Part shown: one piece after another, positions 1-6,531 of the stretch
How positions within the stretch are numbered: the first letter of the stretch is position 1
Layout: every line of letters begins with the position of its first letter
Source: an uncultured Gemmiger sp.
GTDB taxonomy: Bacteria; Bacillota; Clostridia; Oscillospirales; Ruminococcaceae
Direction: 5' to 3'
DNA: 8,449 nucleotides
Assembly: GCA_959018215.1 (NCBI GenBank)
Contig: CAUEKL010000094.1
Span: 1 to 8,449 of the forward strand
The notes under the pieces: generated by a model
Told to the model about the DNA's origin: nothing
The model's database searches: none
Seen by the model: only the letters and a program-made list of their open reading frames with translations
Translations under genes and position numbers: made by a program

Positions 1-610
1 GCTTGATCAGTCCCAGAATCTGGGCCTGGATGGTCACGCCCAGGGCGGTGGTGGGCTCGTCGCAGATGAGCATTTTGGGACGGCAGGCCAGAGCGATGGC
101 AATGACCACCCGCTGGCGCATGCCGCCGGAAAATTCATGGGGGTACTGCTTGGCCCGGCGCTGGGGGTCGGGAATGCCCACCTCGGCCAGCAACTCACAC
201 ACCGCTGCATCCGCCGCGGCACCGTGCAGGTTCTGGTGCAGTTCCAGGGCCTCCTTGATCTGCCAGCCGATGGTCTTCAGAGGGTTCAGGCTGGTCATGG
301 GGTCCTGCAGGACCATAGCGATCTCCCGACCGCGGATGGCCTGCCACTGCTTGTCGGTGGTGAAGGTGGCCAGGTCCTGACCGTTGTACAGGATCTTGCC
401 GCTCTCAATATAGCCGTTCTGGTCGTTCAGGCCCATGAGGGTCTTGACCAGCACACTCTTGCCGGAGCCGGACTCCCCCACAATGGCCAGACTCTCGCCC
501 TTGTACACGTCCAGGGAGATGCCCCGGATGGCGTGGAGCACCTGACCGCGCAGGGTAAACTTGAAGTTGAGGTCCTGGATGGAAAGAAGGACCGAATCAT
601 TTTTTGCCAT
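1..610 (-). CDS. oppD: Peptide ABC transporter ATP-binding protein OppD/DppD, 3' part cut by window edge
   Basis: This is one of the two cytoplasmic ATPases that normally power an oligopeptide/dipeptide importer. The first 203 codons are present, and the frame is open to the window edge. Visible parts are the Walker A motif GESGSGKS (residues 45-52), a Q-loop LQDPMTSLNP (101-110), the ABC signature SGGMRQR (161-167) and Walker B MLICDEP with catalytic E185. The H-loop and the C-terminal oligopeptide-binding extension lie outside the window. The start is the ATG at 610, with GGAGGA 7 bases upstream and 13 bases after the oppC stop, so it is the fourth gene of the operon. Oddity: the D-loop reads TALG, where this family almost always has TALD (GGC in place of GAC at residue 191). 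An oppF-type partner ATPase would be expected next, to the left. Family assignment is secure; the transported substrate is not shown by the sequence. Confidence 0.96.
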   Translation of the reverse strand, partial: MAKNDSVLLSIQDLNFKFTLRGQVLHAIRGISLDVYKGESLAIVGESGSGKSVLVKTLMGLNDQNGYIESGKILYNGQDLATFTTDKQWQAIRGREIAMVLQDPMTSLNPLKTIGWQIKEALELHQNLHGAAADAAVCELLAEVGIPDPQRRAKQYPHEFSGGMRQRVVIAIALACRPKMLICDEPTTALGVTIQAQILGLIK

Positions 611-623
611 GCTCGTGTCCTCC

Positions 624-1652
624 TTACACATGGTTTTTGGGGTCGGCAGCGTCCGCAAAGGCGTTGCCCACCACATACAGGCTGATGGTGATGATGGCCA
701 GCACCGCCGTGGGGAAGAGCAGCTGATACCGCAGGCTGGGCTGGCTCATGAGCAGACGGCCCGCCTGGACCAGGTTGCCCAGGGACGGGATATCGGTGGG
801 CAGGCCGATGCCGATGTAGGTGACAAAGACCTCGTTGCCGATGGCCGACGGAATGGCCAGGGACATGCGCAGGGCAATGACCGACACCAGGTAAGGCAGC
901 AGGTTCTTGGTGACGATGCGGCCGGTGGTGGTGCCCAGGCACCGGGAAGCCAGGTTGTAGTCCCGGTCACGGATGATGACGATCTGGTTGCGGATGAACC
1001 GGGCCATGTCCAGCCAGCCGGTCAGGCACAGTGCAAAGATGATGGTACCCACGCCAGGGTTCATGATGTAGGAAACCAGAATCAGCACCAGGGTCTGGGG
1101 AATGTTGTCGAAGATGTTATAGAGTTCCGTGAAGAAGGTATCCAGCTTGCGCACATACCCCCACAGCACCCCGATGAGGGTACCGAAGAGAGCCTCAAAG
1201 CAGGCGACGGCCAGACCGATGCCCAGAGAGGTACGGGTGCCGGCCCAGGTACGGGCCCACAGATCCTGCCCGATGGAGTTGGTGCCGAACCAGAACTCCG
1301 AATCGGGGGCACGGTTGATGATCTGTACCCCGGTGAGAGGATCGTTGTTGATGGTCTTGGGGTCGTGCTGGTTGGGCAGCAGGGGCTGGATGAAGGTGAA
1401 CAGCAACACTACCGCGATGACGCAGAGGAAGAACACCGCCACCTTGTTTTTGAAGAAGGCGCGCAGGGTGGCGCCCCAGTAGGAATAGTTGGAATAGCCG
1501 CCCCGCTCGGCACGGGAATGGTCGAAGTCGGCGGGGGTAAAGAGTTCCTCTTCCGGCAGGTCCGCGTAGGCGGCGGTGGGGTCGGTCTGTTTCTGCAGGT
1601 CTTTGTTCAGCGCCGTTTCCAGCTGCTCAGCTTTCATTCTGCGGAATGTCAT
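624..1652 (-). CDS. oppC: Peptide ABC transporter permease OppC/DppC
   Basis: One of the two integral-membrane halves of the peptide importer channel, 342 residues, a little longer than the usual 290-310. The extra length is an N-terminal cytoplasmic stretch (about residues 1-60) matching the OppC N-terminal style (ELFTPADF, then YWGATLRAFFKNK). The first membrane helix is about 70-90. The family segment FWFGTNSIGQDLWART (120-135) and the EAA loop that docks on the ATPase (about 231-253, DYNLASRCLG then LLP) are clear. The C-terminus keeps the usual GNAFADAADP ending. The ATG at 1652 overlaps the oppB stop as TGATG, and AAGGAGG lies 10 bases upstream inside oppB, so translation is probably coupled. 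An internal ATG at codon 6 is an alternative start with worse spacing. Confidence 0.96.
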   Translation of the reverse strand: MTFRRMKAEQLETALNKDLQKQTDPTAAYADLPEEELFTPADFDHSRAERGGYSNYSYWGATLRAFFKNKVAVFFLCVIAVVLLFTFIQPLLPNQHDPKTINNDPLTGVQIINRAPDSEFWFGTNSIGQDLWARTWAGTRTSLGIGLAVACFEALFGTLIGVLWGYVRKLDTFFTELYNIFDNIPQTLVLILVSYIMNPGVGTIIFALCLTGWLDMARFIRNQIVIIRDRDYNLASRCLGTTTGRIVTKNLLPYLVSVIALRMSLAIPSAIGNEVFVTYIGIGLPTDIPSLGNLVQAGRLLMSQPSLRYQLLFPTAVLAIITISLYVVGNAFADAADPKNHV

Positions 1653-2602
1653 CAGCGTGCCCCCTCCTTTCCGGTGAAACTGATCCGCGGGTCAACCAGG
1701 GCCATGAGAATATCGCCGAAGAGCAGCCCCAGCACCGACACGGCGGCGTAGATCAGGACCAGTGCCTGCACCATGGTGTTGTCCTGCAGCTTGATGACCT
1801 GCACCAGCAGGCCGCCCATGCCGGGAATGGAGTAGAGGCTTTCCACGTACAGCGACCCCATCAGGGTGAACAGGATGGAGTTGGGGATATACTGCACCAG
1901 CGGCACCACCGCGTTGCGGAACACATGGTCGCGGCTGATGCGGGCCGCCGGCACGCCTTTGGCCCGGGCCAGGCGGATGTAATCCTTGTTGGCTTCATCC
2001 ACCATGTAGCGGCGCAGCCACATGGCATAATAGGCAATGTTGCCGATGGACAAGGAGAAGATAGGCAGAATCCAGGTTTCCAGGCTGCGTGTGCTGAACA
2101 GCATGGACACGCCCAGCATTTCACTGCCGTACAGCTGGATGAGCAGATGATAGACCGCCGAGGGCACCGCCTGCACAACCACGATGAGCACGGTGCCGAT
2201 CTTATCCCACACCTTGAAGCGGGTGCGGGTGGACCGGGCCATGAGAATGCCCAAAGGCATGCCCACCACCAGGGAGACCACAAAGCTGATCAGGCCGATC
2301 TCGATGGAGATGGGGGCTTTCTGGGCGATGATCTTGGCAATGGAATAGCCTTCCCGGTATTTGTTGGAGACGCCCAGGTTGCCCTGCAGGATCTGAACGA
2401 AGTAATTCAGCACCTGTTTGGGCAGCGGCTGGGTCAGCCCCAATTGCTGCAGACCGGCCTTGATCTGCGCGTCGCTGAGTTTATCGAAGTTGTTGAAGTA
2501 GCCCTCAATCGGCATCTGGCGCAGCAGCACAAAGACGATGACGATGACAATGCACAAGGTCACCAGCGCGTGCAGCACACGCTTGAGCATGTACTTGGCC
2601 AA
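1652..2602 (-). CDS. oppB: Peptide ABC transporter permease OppB/DppB (TTG start)
   Basis: The partner permease of OppC, 316 residues, of normal family length. The N-terminal helix (about 9-28) is followed by the external domain with GLTQPLPKQVLNYF and the NLGVS segment, both typical of DppB. The membrane core follows, with an EAA loop at about 207-237 (DYIRLARAKGVPAARI then NAVVPLV) and the conserved ESLYSIPGMGGLL and DPRISF endings. The start is TTG at 2602: reading MAKYMLKRVL matches how this family usually begins, and AAGGGGAAGGA sits 4-9 bases upstream. The first ATG (2590) would drop four residues and put the ribosome site about 16 bases away. The gene follows oppA after a 177-base gap containing two hairpins, and overlaps oppC by one base. 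Confidence 0.95.
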   Translation of the reverse strand: MAKYMLKRVLHALVTLCIVIVIVFVLLRQMPIEGYFNNFDKLSDAQIKAGLQQLGLTQPLPKQVLNYFVQILQGNLGVSNKYREGYSIAKIIAQKAPISIEIGLISFVVSLVVGMPLGILMARSTRTRFKVWDKIGTVLIVVVQAVPSAVYHLLIQLYGSEMLGVSMLFSTRSLETWILPIFSLSIGNIAYYAMWLRRYMVDEANKDYIRLARAKGVPAARISRDHVFRNAVVPLVQYIPNSILFTLMGSLYVESLYSIPGMGGLLVQVIKLQDNTMVQALVLIYAAVSVLGLLFGDILMALVDPRISFTGKEGAR

Positions 2603-2657
2603 TGGGTCCTTCCCCTTTCCCTTTGTAAATTATCCTGATATCCGGCGTTTTACGGCC

Positions 2658-2698
2658 TTGCGGCGGGGTCCGTGCCCAAAACACGGGCCCCGCCGCAA
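2658..2698 (-). repeat. GC-rich hairpin B in the oppA-oppB gap
   Basis: Inverted repeat with 17-base arms (2658-2674 and 2682-2698) around a 7-base loop. Sixteen of 17 positions pair; the exception is 2669/2687, which is A/C in the minus-strand (sense) RNA and a G-U wobble on the other strand. No T-run follows on the minus strand, so it is not a classical terminator by itself. It lies directly after hairpin A and shares two bases with it. As inference, it may shield the 3' end of oppA mRNA from exonucleases. It is seen directly in the sequence; its function is not. Confidence 0.6.
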
Positions 2699-2754
2699 AA
2701 CCGCACGCGCCGCGCCGGCACAAACTGCACCGGCGCGGCGGGTATGGCGGTTTT
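2697..2754 (-). terminator. Hairpin A downstream of oppA, possible leaky terminator
   Basis: Read on the minus strand, 25 bases after the oppA stop. The outer stem is AAAACCGC (2754-2747) with GCGGTTTT (2704-2697). The inner stem is GCCGCGCCGG (2739-2730) with CCGGCGCGGC (2718-2709), and an asymmetric internal loop lies between them. The arms end in only four T residues before more GC, so it looks like a weak or read-through terminator. Such structures between a binding-protein gene and its permeases commonly lower downstream expression. That role is inferred from position; the pairing is seen. Confidence 0.55.
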
Positions 2755-2779
2755 GAAAAACTTTTTGGGCGATGCCTGC

Positions 2780-4741
2780 TTATTCTTCCGAAGTGGCAAT
2801 GGCCTGGGCACGGGCTTCTTCCCACTCTTTGTAAGCGGTCTGGAACTCGTCCATGCTCATGGAAGTATCATACAGGTGCTGGTACTTGTAGCGCTGCAGG
2901 GCCACACCGTAGGGAGCGTACTCCCCTTCCATGGGGTTCAGGTCGCAGATGACGTACCCGTCACCGGCAGAAACGCTGAAGGGAATGGCAATGGCATGGT
3001 CGATCAGCATGGCCTCGGCCTCGGCAAAGGCGGTGTAGCGGGCGGCGTCATCATCATAGATGGCCTCGGCTTCTTCCACCTTAGCACTGTATGCGGCAAA
3101 CAGAGCCTGGGTCTCGGGGTCCTCGCTCAGATCCCAGAAGCCGTAGCTGTTGTCGGCCACGAAAGGCTCAGTCCAGGTCTGGGGATCGGCGTAGTCGGCA
3201 CCCCAGTTGCACTTCATCAGGGCGTAGTCACCGCCGCGGCGCACCGCGGACAGGAAACCGGTCTCGGGGCCGGCCTGCACGATGATGTCGATGAAGTCGG
3301 AACCCAGAACGCCCTCGATCTGCTGCTCCACAACCTGGCATTCCTTATCCCAGTTGGTGGTGCTGGGGTTGTAGGGCATGAGGACCTTGATGGGGAAGGT
3401 GGCACCCTCGGCGGTCAGCTCCGCCTTGGCGGCATCCCGGTATTCAATGGCCTTGGCTTCGTCGAAGCTGTCGCCCTGGGTGTAGGGCAGCAGAGCATCA
3501 TACTGGGTGAAGTCCTTGCCGCCGCCCACTGCAAAGTTGGCAGGGGTGATGGTGTTGTTCAGCAGGTCGGAGGGATTGTAGGGCTCGCTGACGGTCAGGG
3601 CCTTGACCCGGTCCAGCGCCGCCATGACGGCCTTGCGGAAGTTTTCGTTGTTGACGGCCAGCTTCCAGTTTTCCGGCTCGTACTGTTCGTCAAACTGCGG
3701 GTCGAAGTTGAAGCTGTAGAAGTAGCTGAAGGAAACGTCCGGGCGGGAGCCGTGGACCAGGTTGGCGGTGCTCTCATCAGCCAGCATGGCGTCCAGCAGG
3801 TCGGAGGGTACGGCGGCGTAGTCGCTCTCATCCGCCTGGTACATGGACACGCTGACGTTGATGGCCTCGGCATTGTAGGTCTGGCGGATCTCATCGATAA
3901 AGACGTTGTCCTTGTCCCAGTAAGACTGGTTCTTGGTCAGCACGCGCTCCTGCTGGGGCAGGTAGCTGGACAGGATGTAGGCGCCGTTGTACAGCAGGTT
4001 TTCGTTATCCAGACCGAACTGGTCGCCGCACTGTTCCAGGAAGGGACCGTACACCGGCATGTAGGAGGTGTAGGACAGCACGCTGAGGAAGAAGGGGCAG
4101 GGCTGATCCAGGGTATAGACCAGGGTGTAGTCATCCACAGCCTTGACGCCGATGCTGTCGGCATCCACCGGGTCCACCACTTCGATGGGATCACCGGCAT
4201 CATCCACGGCATTTTCGCCGGTGGCCAGGCCCAGGGTCTCCAGGGTCAGCAGGTAGGCGGTGTAATCATAGTAAGCCTGGGCGTTGTGCACCACTGCACC
4301 GGTGGAGTACATGTACTGGTTATCCGCCGCGTTGCGGGCATCGTTGACGTACTTGGCGGTGGAGACCCAGTCGTTGGCGGTCACATCGGCCACCTCGTTG
4401 CCGTCCTTGTCCACCCACTTGACGCCCTGACGGATGTGGAAGGTCCACTCGGTCATATCGTCGTTGCTCTCCCAGCTTTCGGCCAGGGAGGGGATGATGT
4501 TGCCGTAGGAGTCATACTCCACCAGGCAGTCCACCACGTTGGCGCCGATGGCGTACTCATTGGTCAGGCTGGTGGTCAGGTAGTTCAGGGTGGTCACTTC
4601 GCTGGAGTACAGCTCCCGGTAAACGGCCGCCCCCTCGGCGGTGGTGCTGGTGCCGTTGCCGCCGCAGGCTGCCAGCGACACGCACATGACACCGGACAGC
4701 GCCAGGCTGATCAGCTTCTTTGTCGTGTTCATAGGGCTCAC
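2780..4741 (-). CDS. oppA: Peptide-binding lipoprotein, SBP family 5 (OppA/DppA-like)
   Basis: The extracellular substrate-binding protein that delivers peptides to the OppBC channel. The N-terminus is a lipoprotein signal: basic NTTKK, a hydrophobic stretch, then lipobox LAAC with the lipidated cysteine at residue 26 (numbered from GTG), followed by a GGNGTSTT linker. The family-5 signature region is clear at about 85-135 (SLAESWE, WTFHIRQGVKW, ANDWVSTAKYV), and later FRKAVMAALDR (368-378) and the core PFSV region near 587-590 fit as well. At 653 residues it is longer than the usual 500-560. The extra length includes an acidic insertion near 165-200. The GTG at 4741 has AAGGA 6 bases upstream; the ATG at 4732 (three codons later) is the other possible start but lies 15 bases from it. 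It is the first gene of the operon behind a structured leader. Substrate specificity cannot be read here. Confidence 0.96.
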   Translation of the reverse strand: MSPMNTTKKLISLALSGVMCVSLAACGGNGTSTTAEGAAVYRELYSSEVTTLNYLTTSLTNEYAIGANVVDCLVEYDSYGNIIPSLAESWESNDDMTEWTFHIRQGVKWVDKDGNEVADVTANDWVSTAKYVNDARNAADNQYMYSTGAVVHNAQAYYDYTAYLLTLETLGLATGENAVDDAGDPIEVVDPVDADSIGVKAVDDYTLVYTLDQPCPFFLSVLSYTSYMPVYGPFLEQCGDQFGLDNENLLYNGAYILSSYLPQQERVLTKNQSYWDKDNVFIDEIRQTYNAEAINVSVSMYQADESDYAAVPSDLLDAMLADESTANLVHGSRPDVSFSYFYSFNFDPQFDEQYEPENWKLAVNNENFRKAVMAALDRVKALTVSEPYNPSDLLNNTITPANFAVGGGKDFTQYDALLPYTQGDSFDEAKAIEYRDAAKAELTAEGATFPIKVLMPYNPSTTNWDKECQVVEQQIEGVLGSDFIDIIVQAGPETGFLSAVRRGGDYALMKCNWGADYADPQTWTEPFVADNSYGFWDLSEDPETQALFAAYSAKVEEAEAIYDDDAARYTAFAEAEAMLIDHAIAIPFSVSAGDGYVICDLNPMEGEYAPYGVALQRYKYQHLYDTSMSMDEFQTAYKEWEEARAQAIATSEE

Positions 4742-4780
4742 TCACTTTCCTTCTCTCGGTCCTCGCGGGCCGTAATGACA

Positions 4781-4800
4781 GGCGGACAGGGTATTCCGCC
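4781..4800 (-). repeat. Small hairpin in the oppA leader, near the ribosome site
   Basis: Minus-strand arms GGCGGA (4800-4795) and TCCGCC (4786-4781) pair perfectly over an 8-base loop. No T-run follows. It lies between the main attenuator-like hairpin and the oppA ribosome site (AAGGA at 4752-4748). It may be part of the leader fold, or a chance GC-rich pairing. Confidence 0.35.
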
Positions 4801-4815
4801 CGATTTTCCCCAAAT

Positions 4816-4860
4816 AAGACAAAAAGCAAACAAGCCCACACCCATGTGGACACTGTTTGC
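4816..4860 (-). terminator. Intrinsic-terminator-like attenuator in the oppA leader (hairpin 2)
   Basis: On the minus strand the outer stem GCAAACA/TGTTTGC (4860-4854 with 4832-4826) and the inner stem CCACA/TGTGG (4849-4845 with 4840-4836) close a TGGG loop. Two further pairs lie between the stems. The structure is followed at once by TTTTTGTCTT (4825-4816). This is the form of a factor-independent terminator, yet it lies inside the transcript leader, about 60 bases after the promoter and 75 bases before oppA. Attenuation or processive antitermination of the operon is the natural inference. No anti-terminator partner was identified by eye, and no known riboswitch was recognised. Confidence 0.75.
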
Positions 4861-4865
4861 CCTTG

Positions 4866-4896
4866 AAAAACGCCTCGGGCCCGTCGACCCTCGGCG
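4866..4896 (-). terminator. First leader hairpin with T5 tail (possible tandem attenuator)
   Basis: The minus-strand stem CGCC (4896-4893) pairs with GGCG (4874-4871). A symmetric GA/GA internal loop follows, able to form tandem G-A pairs. Then GGGTC (4890-4886) pairs with GGCCC (4881-4877) across a GACG loop. TTTTT (4870-4866) follows directly, giving a second terminator-like element upstream of hairpin 2. The stem is shorter and interrupted, so the alternative is an aptamer-like or protein-binding stem rather than a terminator. Seen: the pairing and the T-run. Inferred: a role in control of oppA. Confidence 0.55.
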
Positions 4897-4923
4897 CGTC
4901 TTTGCGGAAAATTGATTGGCCTT

Positions 4924-4952
4924 AGTATAACAAAAAGGTAGATGAATGTCAA
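4924..4952 (-). promoter_or_regulatory. Sigma-A promoter of the opp operon with extended -10
   Basis: Minus strand: -35 TTGACA (4952-4947, perfect consensus), a 17-base spacer, and -10 TATACT (4929-4924) preceded by TGT, giving the TGn extended -10. The expected start is the A at 4917 or 4916, which gives a leader of about 175 bases to oppA. AT-rich DNA (about 4953-5045) lies directly upstream and could act as an UP element. It is a strong basal promoter, which makes downstream attenuation the more likely control point. Confidence 0.85.
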
Positions 4953-4995
4953 GATTTTGCCCCCTGCCGGAATGTTTATTTTGCATAAAAATACA

Positions 4996-5014
4996 AAAAA
5001 GAGGCCATCTTTTT
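4996..5014. repeat. AT-rich hairpin between the tlpA-like terminator and the opp promoter
   Basis: Arms AAAAAGA (4996-5002) and TCTTTTT (5008-5014) form a perfect 7-bp stem over a 5-base loop, with T-runs in both directions. It lies in an AT-rich spacer (about 4953-5045) where I see no gene. It could be a backup terminator for the ccdA operon, or just part of the AT-rich block upstream of the opp promoter. Confidence 0.35.
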
Positions 5015-5045
5015 ACAAAATTTTCCCTGGAATACACCAATGTGC

Positions 5046-5090
5046 AAAAAGTCCCGGAACCGGGCGGAGAGGGTCCGCCGGGGTTCCGGG
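5046..5090 (-). terminator. Intrinsic terminator of the ccdA-tlpA-like operon
   Basis: On the minus strand, 9-base arms (5090-5082 with 5061-5053, CCCGGAACC/GGTTCCGGG) and a 5-bp inner stem GGCGG/CCGCC (5079-5075 with 5067-5063) enclose a 7-base loop. A CTTTTT run follows at 5051-5046. It sits 37 bases after the stop of the TlpA-like gene and separates this operon from the opp promoter. Confidence 0.88.
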
Positions 5091-5127
5091 TGTTCTTGTT
5101 GGAAAGGAAGTTCAGGAGGCAGTGCGG

Positions 5128-5769
5128 TCATTCCTCGACCGGCTGAGCCTGGTAGATCATGTCGATGCCGGTCTGCAGGGTCTCTCGATTGATGGCGCCC
5201 ACTGCCCGGGCCACCACATTGCCTTCCGAGTCGATGAGGTAGGTGGACGGCAGCGAGTAGACCGAATAGGCCAGGGCGGCGTTCTGGTCGGTGTCAAAGT
5301 ACACCGGGAAGGTGTAGCCTTTTTCGGCCACAAAATCTCCGGCGGTATTCACCGTTTCCCGGGAGCCGTCGGTCATGTTGACCATGAGGAACTGCACGTC
5401 CTCTCCCAGTTCCTCGTATGCCTGCTGGAAGTCGTCCATCTCGCTCTGGCAGGGCCCGCACCAGCTGGCCCAGAAATTGACCACCACCGGCTTTCCTGTA
5501 AAGTCAGACAGCTTCACAGCATTGCCGTCAGCATCGTAGACAGTGAAGTCCGGAGCCGCCTGGGCGGCGGCCTCTTCCCCGCTTTCGGCGTCGGGTGCAG
5601 CCTGTTCAGAAGTTGCTTCCGGGCTCTCCGCCGGGACCGGTGTTGCCTGGCTGACCAGAAGATCATCCGGGGTGCGGCCGTCGCTCAGATCTTTATACAG
5701 GAGAGAGGCTCCTGTGATCAACAGCGCAAAGGCAGCAACTCCCACCAGCAGAATGATTTTTTTGTTCAT
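5128..5769 (-). CDS. Membrane-anchored thiol-disulfide oxidoreductase, TlpA/ResA-like thioredoxin
   Basis: An extracytoplasmic thioredoxin-fold protein that probably reduces disulfides on outer-face proteins with electrons from CcdA. The 213 residues begin with a short basic head and one hydrophobic helix (about 4-24, a signal anchor with no lipobox cysteine). A low-complexity linker rich in Ala, Glu, Ser and Pro (about 42-72) leads to a TlpA-like domain from about 73: APDFTVYDADGN, then NFWASWCGPC with active-site C104 and C107, and the cis-proline at P174 in YSLPSTYLID. The ATG at 5769 has AAGGGGAG 6 bases upstream, and this site overlaps the ccdA stop 13 bases away, so the two are probably co-translated. 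A ResA role in cytochrome c maturation is possible by family, but no haem gene is in view; repair of oxidised surface proteins is the alternative. Confidence 0.93.
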   Translation of the reverse strand: MNKKIILLVGVAAFALLITGASLLYKDLSDGRTPDDLLVSQATPVPAESPEATSEQAAPDAESGEEAAAQAAPDFTVYDADGNAVKLSDFTGKPVVVNFWASWCGPCQSEMDDFQQAYEELGEDVQFLMVNMTDGSRETVNTAGDFVAEKGYTFPVYFDTDQNAALAYSVYSLPSTYLIDSEGNVVARAVGAINRETLQTGIDMIYQAQPVEE

Positions 5770-5782
5770 CTGTTCTCCCCTT

Positions 5783-6445
5783 TCAGCTCAGAAGCGCCAG
5801 CATGCGGCCCAACAGTCCGGTGGCCATGAGCAGGCCCACCAGCACCAGAAAGCCGCCGCTGATGCGGTTGATGACGGTGTAATGGCGTTTGATCCAGTCA
5901 AAGGCGGACTTGAGTTCGTCGATGAGCAGGGCACTGGCCACAAAGGGCACGCCCAGCCCCAAGGAATAGGTCAGCAGGAGCAGGACGCCGGTCCAGACAC
6001 TCCCCTGCTGGGAAGCCAGCAGCAAGGCCGAGCCCAGGAAAGCTCCCACACAGGGCGTCCATCCCAGGGAGAAGATCAGTCCGAAGAGCACCGAGGAGAA
6101 AAAGCCCGGGGTACGCACAGCGGTACCACCGGCCATTCCGCCCCGGAACAGCTGCACCCGCAGCACGCCCAGGAAGTTCAGGCCGAACAGGATGACCACC
6201 ACACCGGAGACCAGGTTGACGATGGTCTGGTGGGACTTGAGGAAGCCTCCCACCGTACCGGCCAGGGCTCCCATAGCCACAAAGACCAGGGTGAAGCCCA
6301 GCACAAAGCCAATGGCTCCGGTGAGGGTCTTGCGCATACTGCGCTGGCCCCCCGCAAAGTAGGATACATAGATGGGAAGCATGGGCAGAAGGCAGGGCGA
6401 AACAAAGGTGATGATGCCTTCCAGGAAAGAGATGAGATATTGCAT
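5783..6445 (-). CDS. ccdA: CcdA-family transmembrane thiol electron carrier
   Basis: A polytopic membrane protein (220 residues, normal for CcdA) that takes electrons from cytosolic thioredoxin and passes them to an outside thioredoxin-like partner. About six hydrophobic helices are visible (near 5-28, 43-65, 74-95, 117-145, 151-174, 195-215). The two redox cysteines sit in the expected family motifs: C18 in SPCLLP and C132 in GWTPCVGA. The ATG at 6445 has AAGGA 9 bases upstream. It is first in a two-gene operon with the TlpA-like gene, its presumed direct partner, and diverges from the Crp/Fnr regulator gene. I see no good -35 for it in the divergent gap, so activation by a regulator is possible. 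This is inference. Confidence 0.95.
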   Translation of the reverse strand: MQYLISFLEGIITFVSPCLLPMLPIYVSYFAGGQRSMRKTLTGAIGFVLGFTLVFVAMGALAGTVGGFLKSHQTIVNLVSGVVVILFGLNFLGVLRVQLFRGGMAGGTAVRTPGFFSSVLFGLIFSLGWTPCVGAFLGSALLLASQQGSVWTGVLLLLTYSLGLGVPFVASALLIDELKSAFDWIKRHYTVINRISGGFLVLVGLLMATGLLGRMLALLS

Positions 6446-6447
6446 CG

Positions 6448-6461
6448 GAAAGGTTCCTTTC
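6448..6461. promoter_or_regulatory. Inverted repeat over the ccdA ribosome site
   Basis: GAAAGG (6448-6453) and CCTTTC (6456-6461) form perfect 6-base arms with a 2-base centre, in the gap between ccdA and the regulator gene. On the minus strand it includes the ccdA Shine-Dalgarno sequence AAGGA. It might be an operator half-way between the divergent genes, or simply an AG-rich ribosome site with a chance match. It does not resemble the TGTGA- or TTGAT-type half-sites of CRP and FNR. Confidence 0.3.
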
Positions 6462-6477
6462 TGTGCAGGAATGGGAT

Positions 6478-6506
6478 TTGACGGGGCTGTGGTTTTTGGC
6501 TATACT
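6478..6506 (+). promoter_or_regulatory. Sigma-A promoter of the Crp/Fnr-family gene
   Basis: -35 TTGACG (6478-6483), a 17-base spacer, and -10 TATACT (6501-6506). Transcription should begin near 6513, only about 20 bases before the TTG start at 6532. The promoter lies within the longest possible open frame (from GTG 6463), which argues that this upstream extension is not translated. Confidence 0.8.
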
Positions 6507-6531
6507 GGCAGGTAGTAAGGAGGTGACGGCC

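Noticed and set aside
561..2638. Plus-strand frames of 396 and 330 codons across oppC and oppB
   Set aside because: They are antisense to clear permease genes, low-complexity, and without ribosome sites or recognisable domains.
2658..2754. Mobile-element ends or a CRISPR repeat in the oppA-oppB gap
   Set aside because: There are only two different hairpins, with no repeated units, no transposase and no target-site duplication, in an intact operon.
4816..4900. T-box or other known riboswitch in the opp leader
   Set aside because: I could not find the T-box AGGGTGG-type sequence, a specifier loop, or another core I know. It is reported only as attenuator-like structure.
2672..4915. A 747-codon plus-strand open frame
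   Set aside because: It is the exact antisense of oppA, with Gly/Val/Gln/His-rich sequence and no domain. GC-rich third positions in oppA remove stops from the opposite strand.
5543..6481. A 312-codon plus-strand frame across ccdA and the TlpA-like gene
   Set aside because: It is antisense to two genes with intact redox motifs, and its His/Gln/Gly-rich product is typical of a shadow frame.
6446..6531. Classical CRP (TGTGA-N6-TCACA) or FNR (TTGAT-N4-ATCAA) box near the regulator
   Set aside because: No pair of half-sites at correct spacing was found by eye on either strand.
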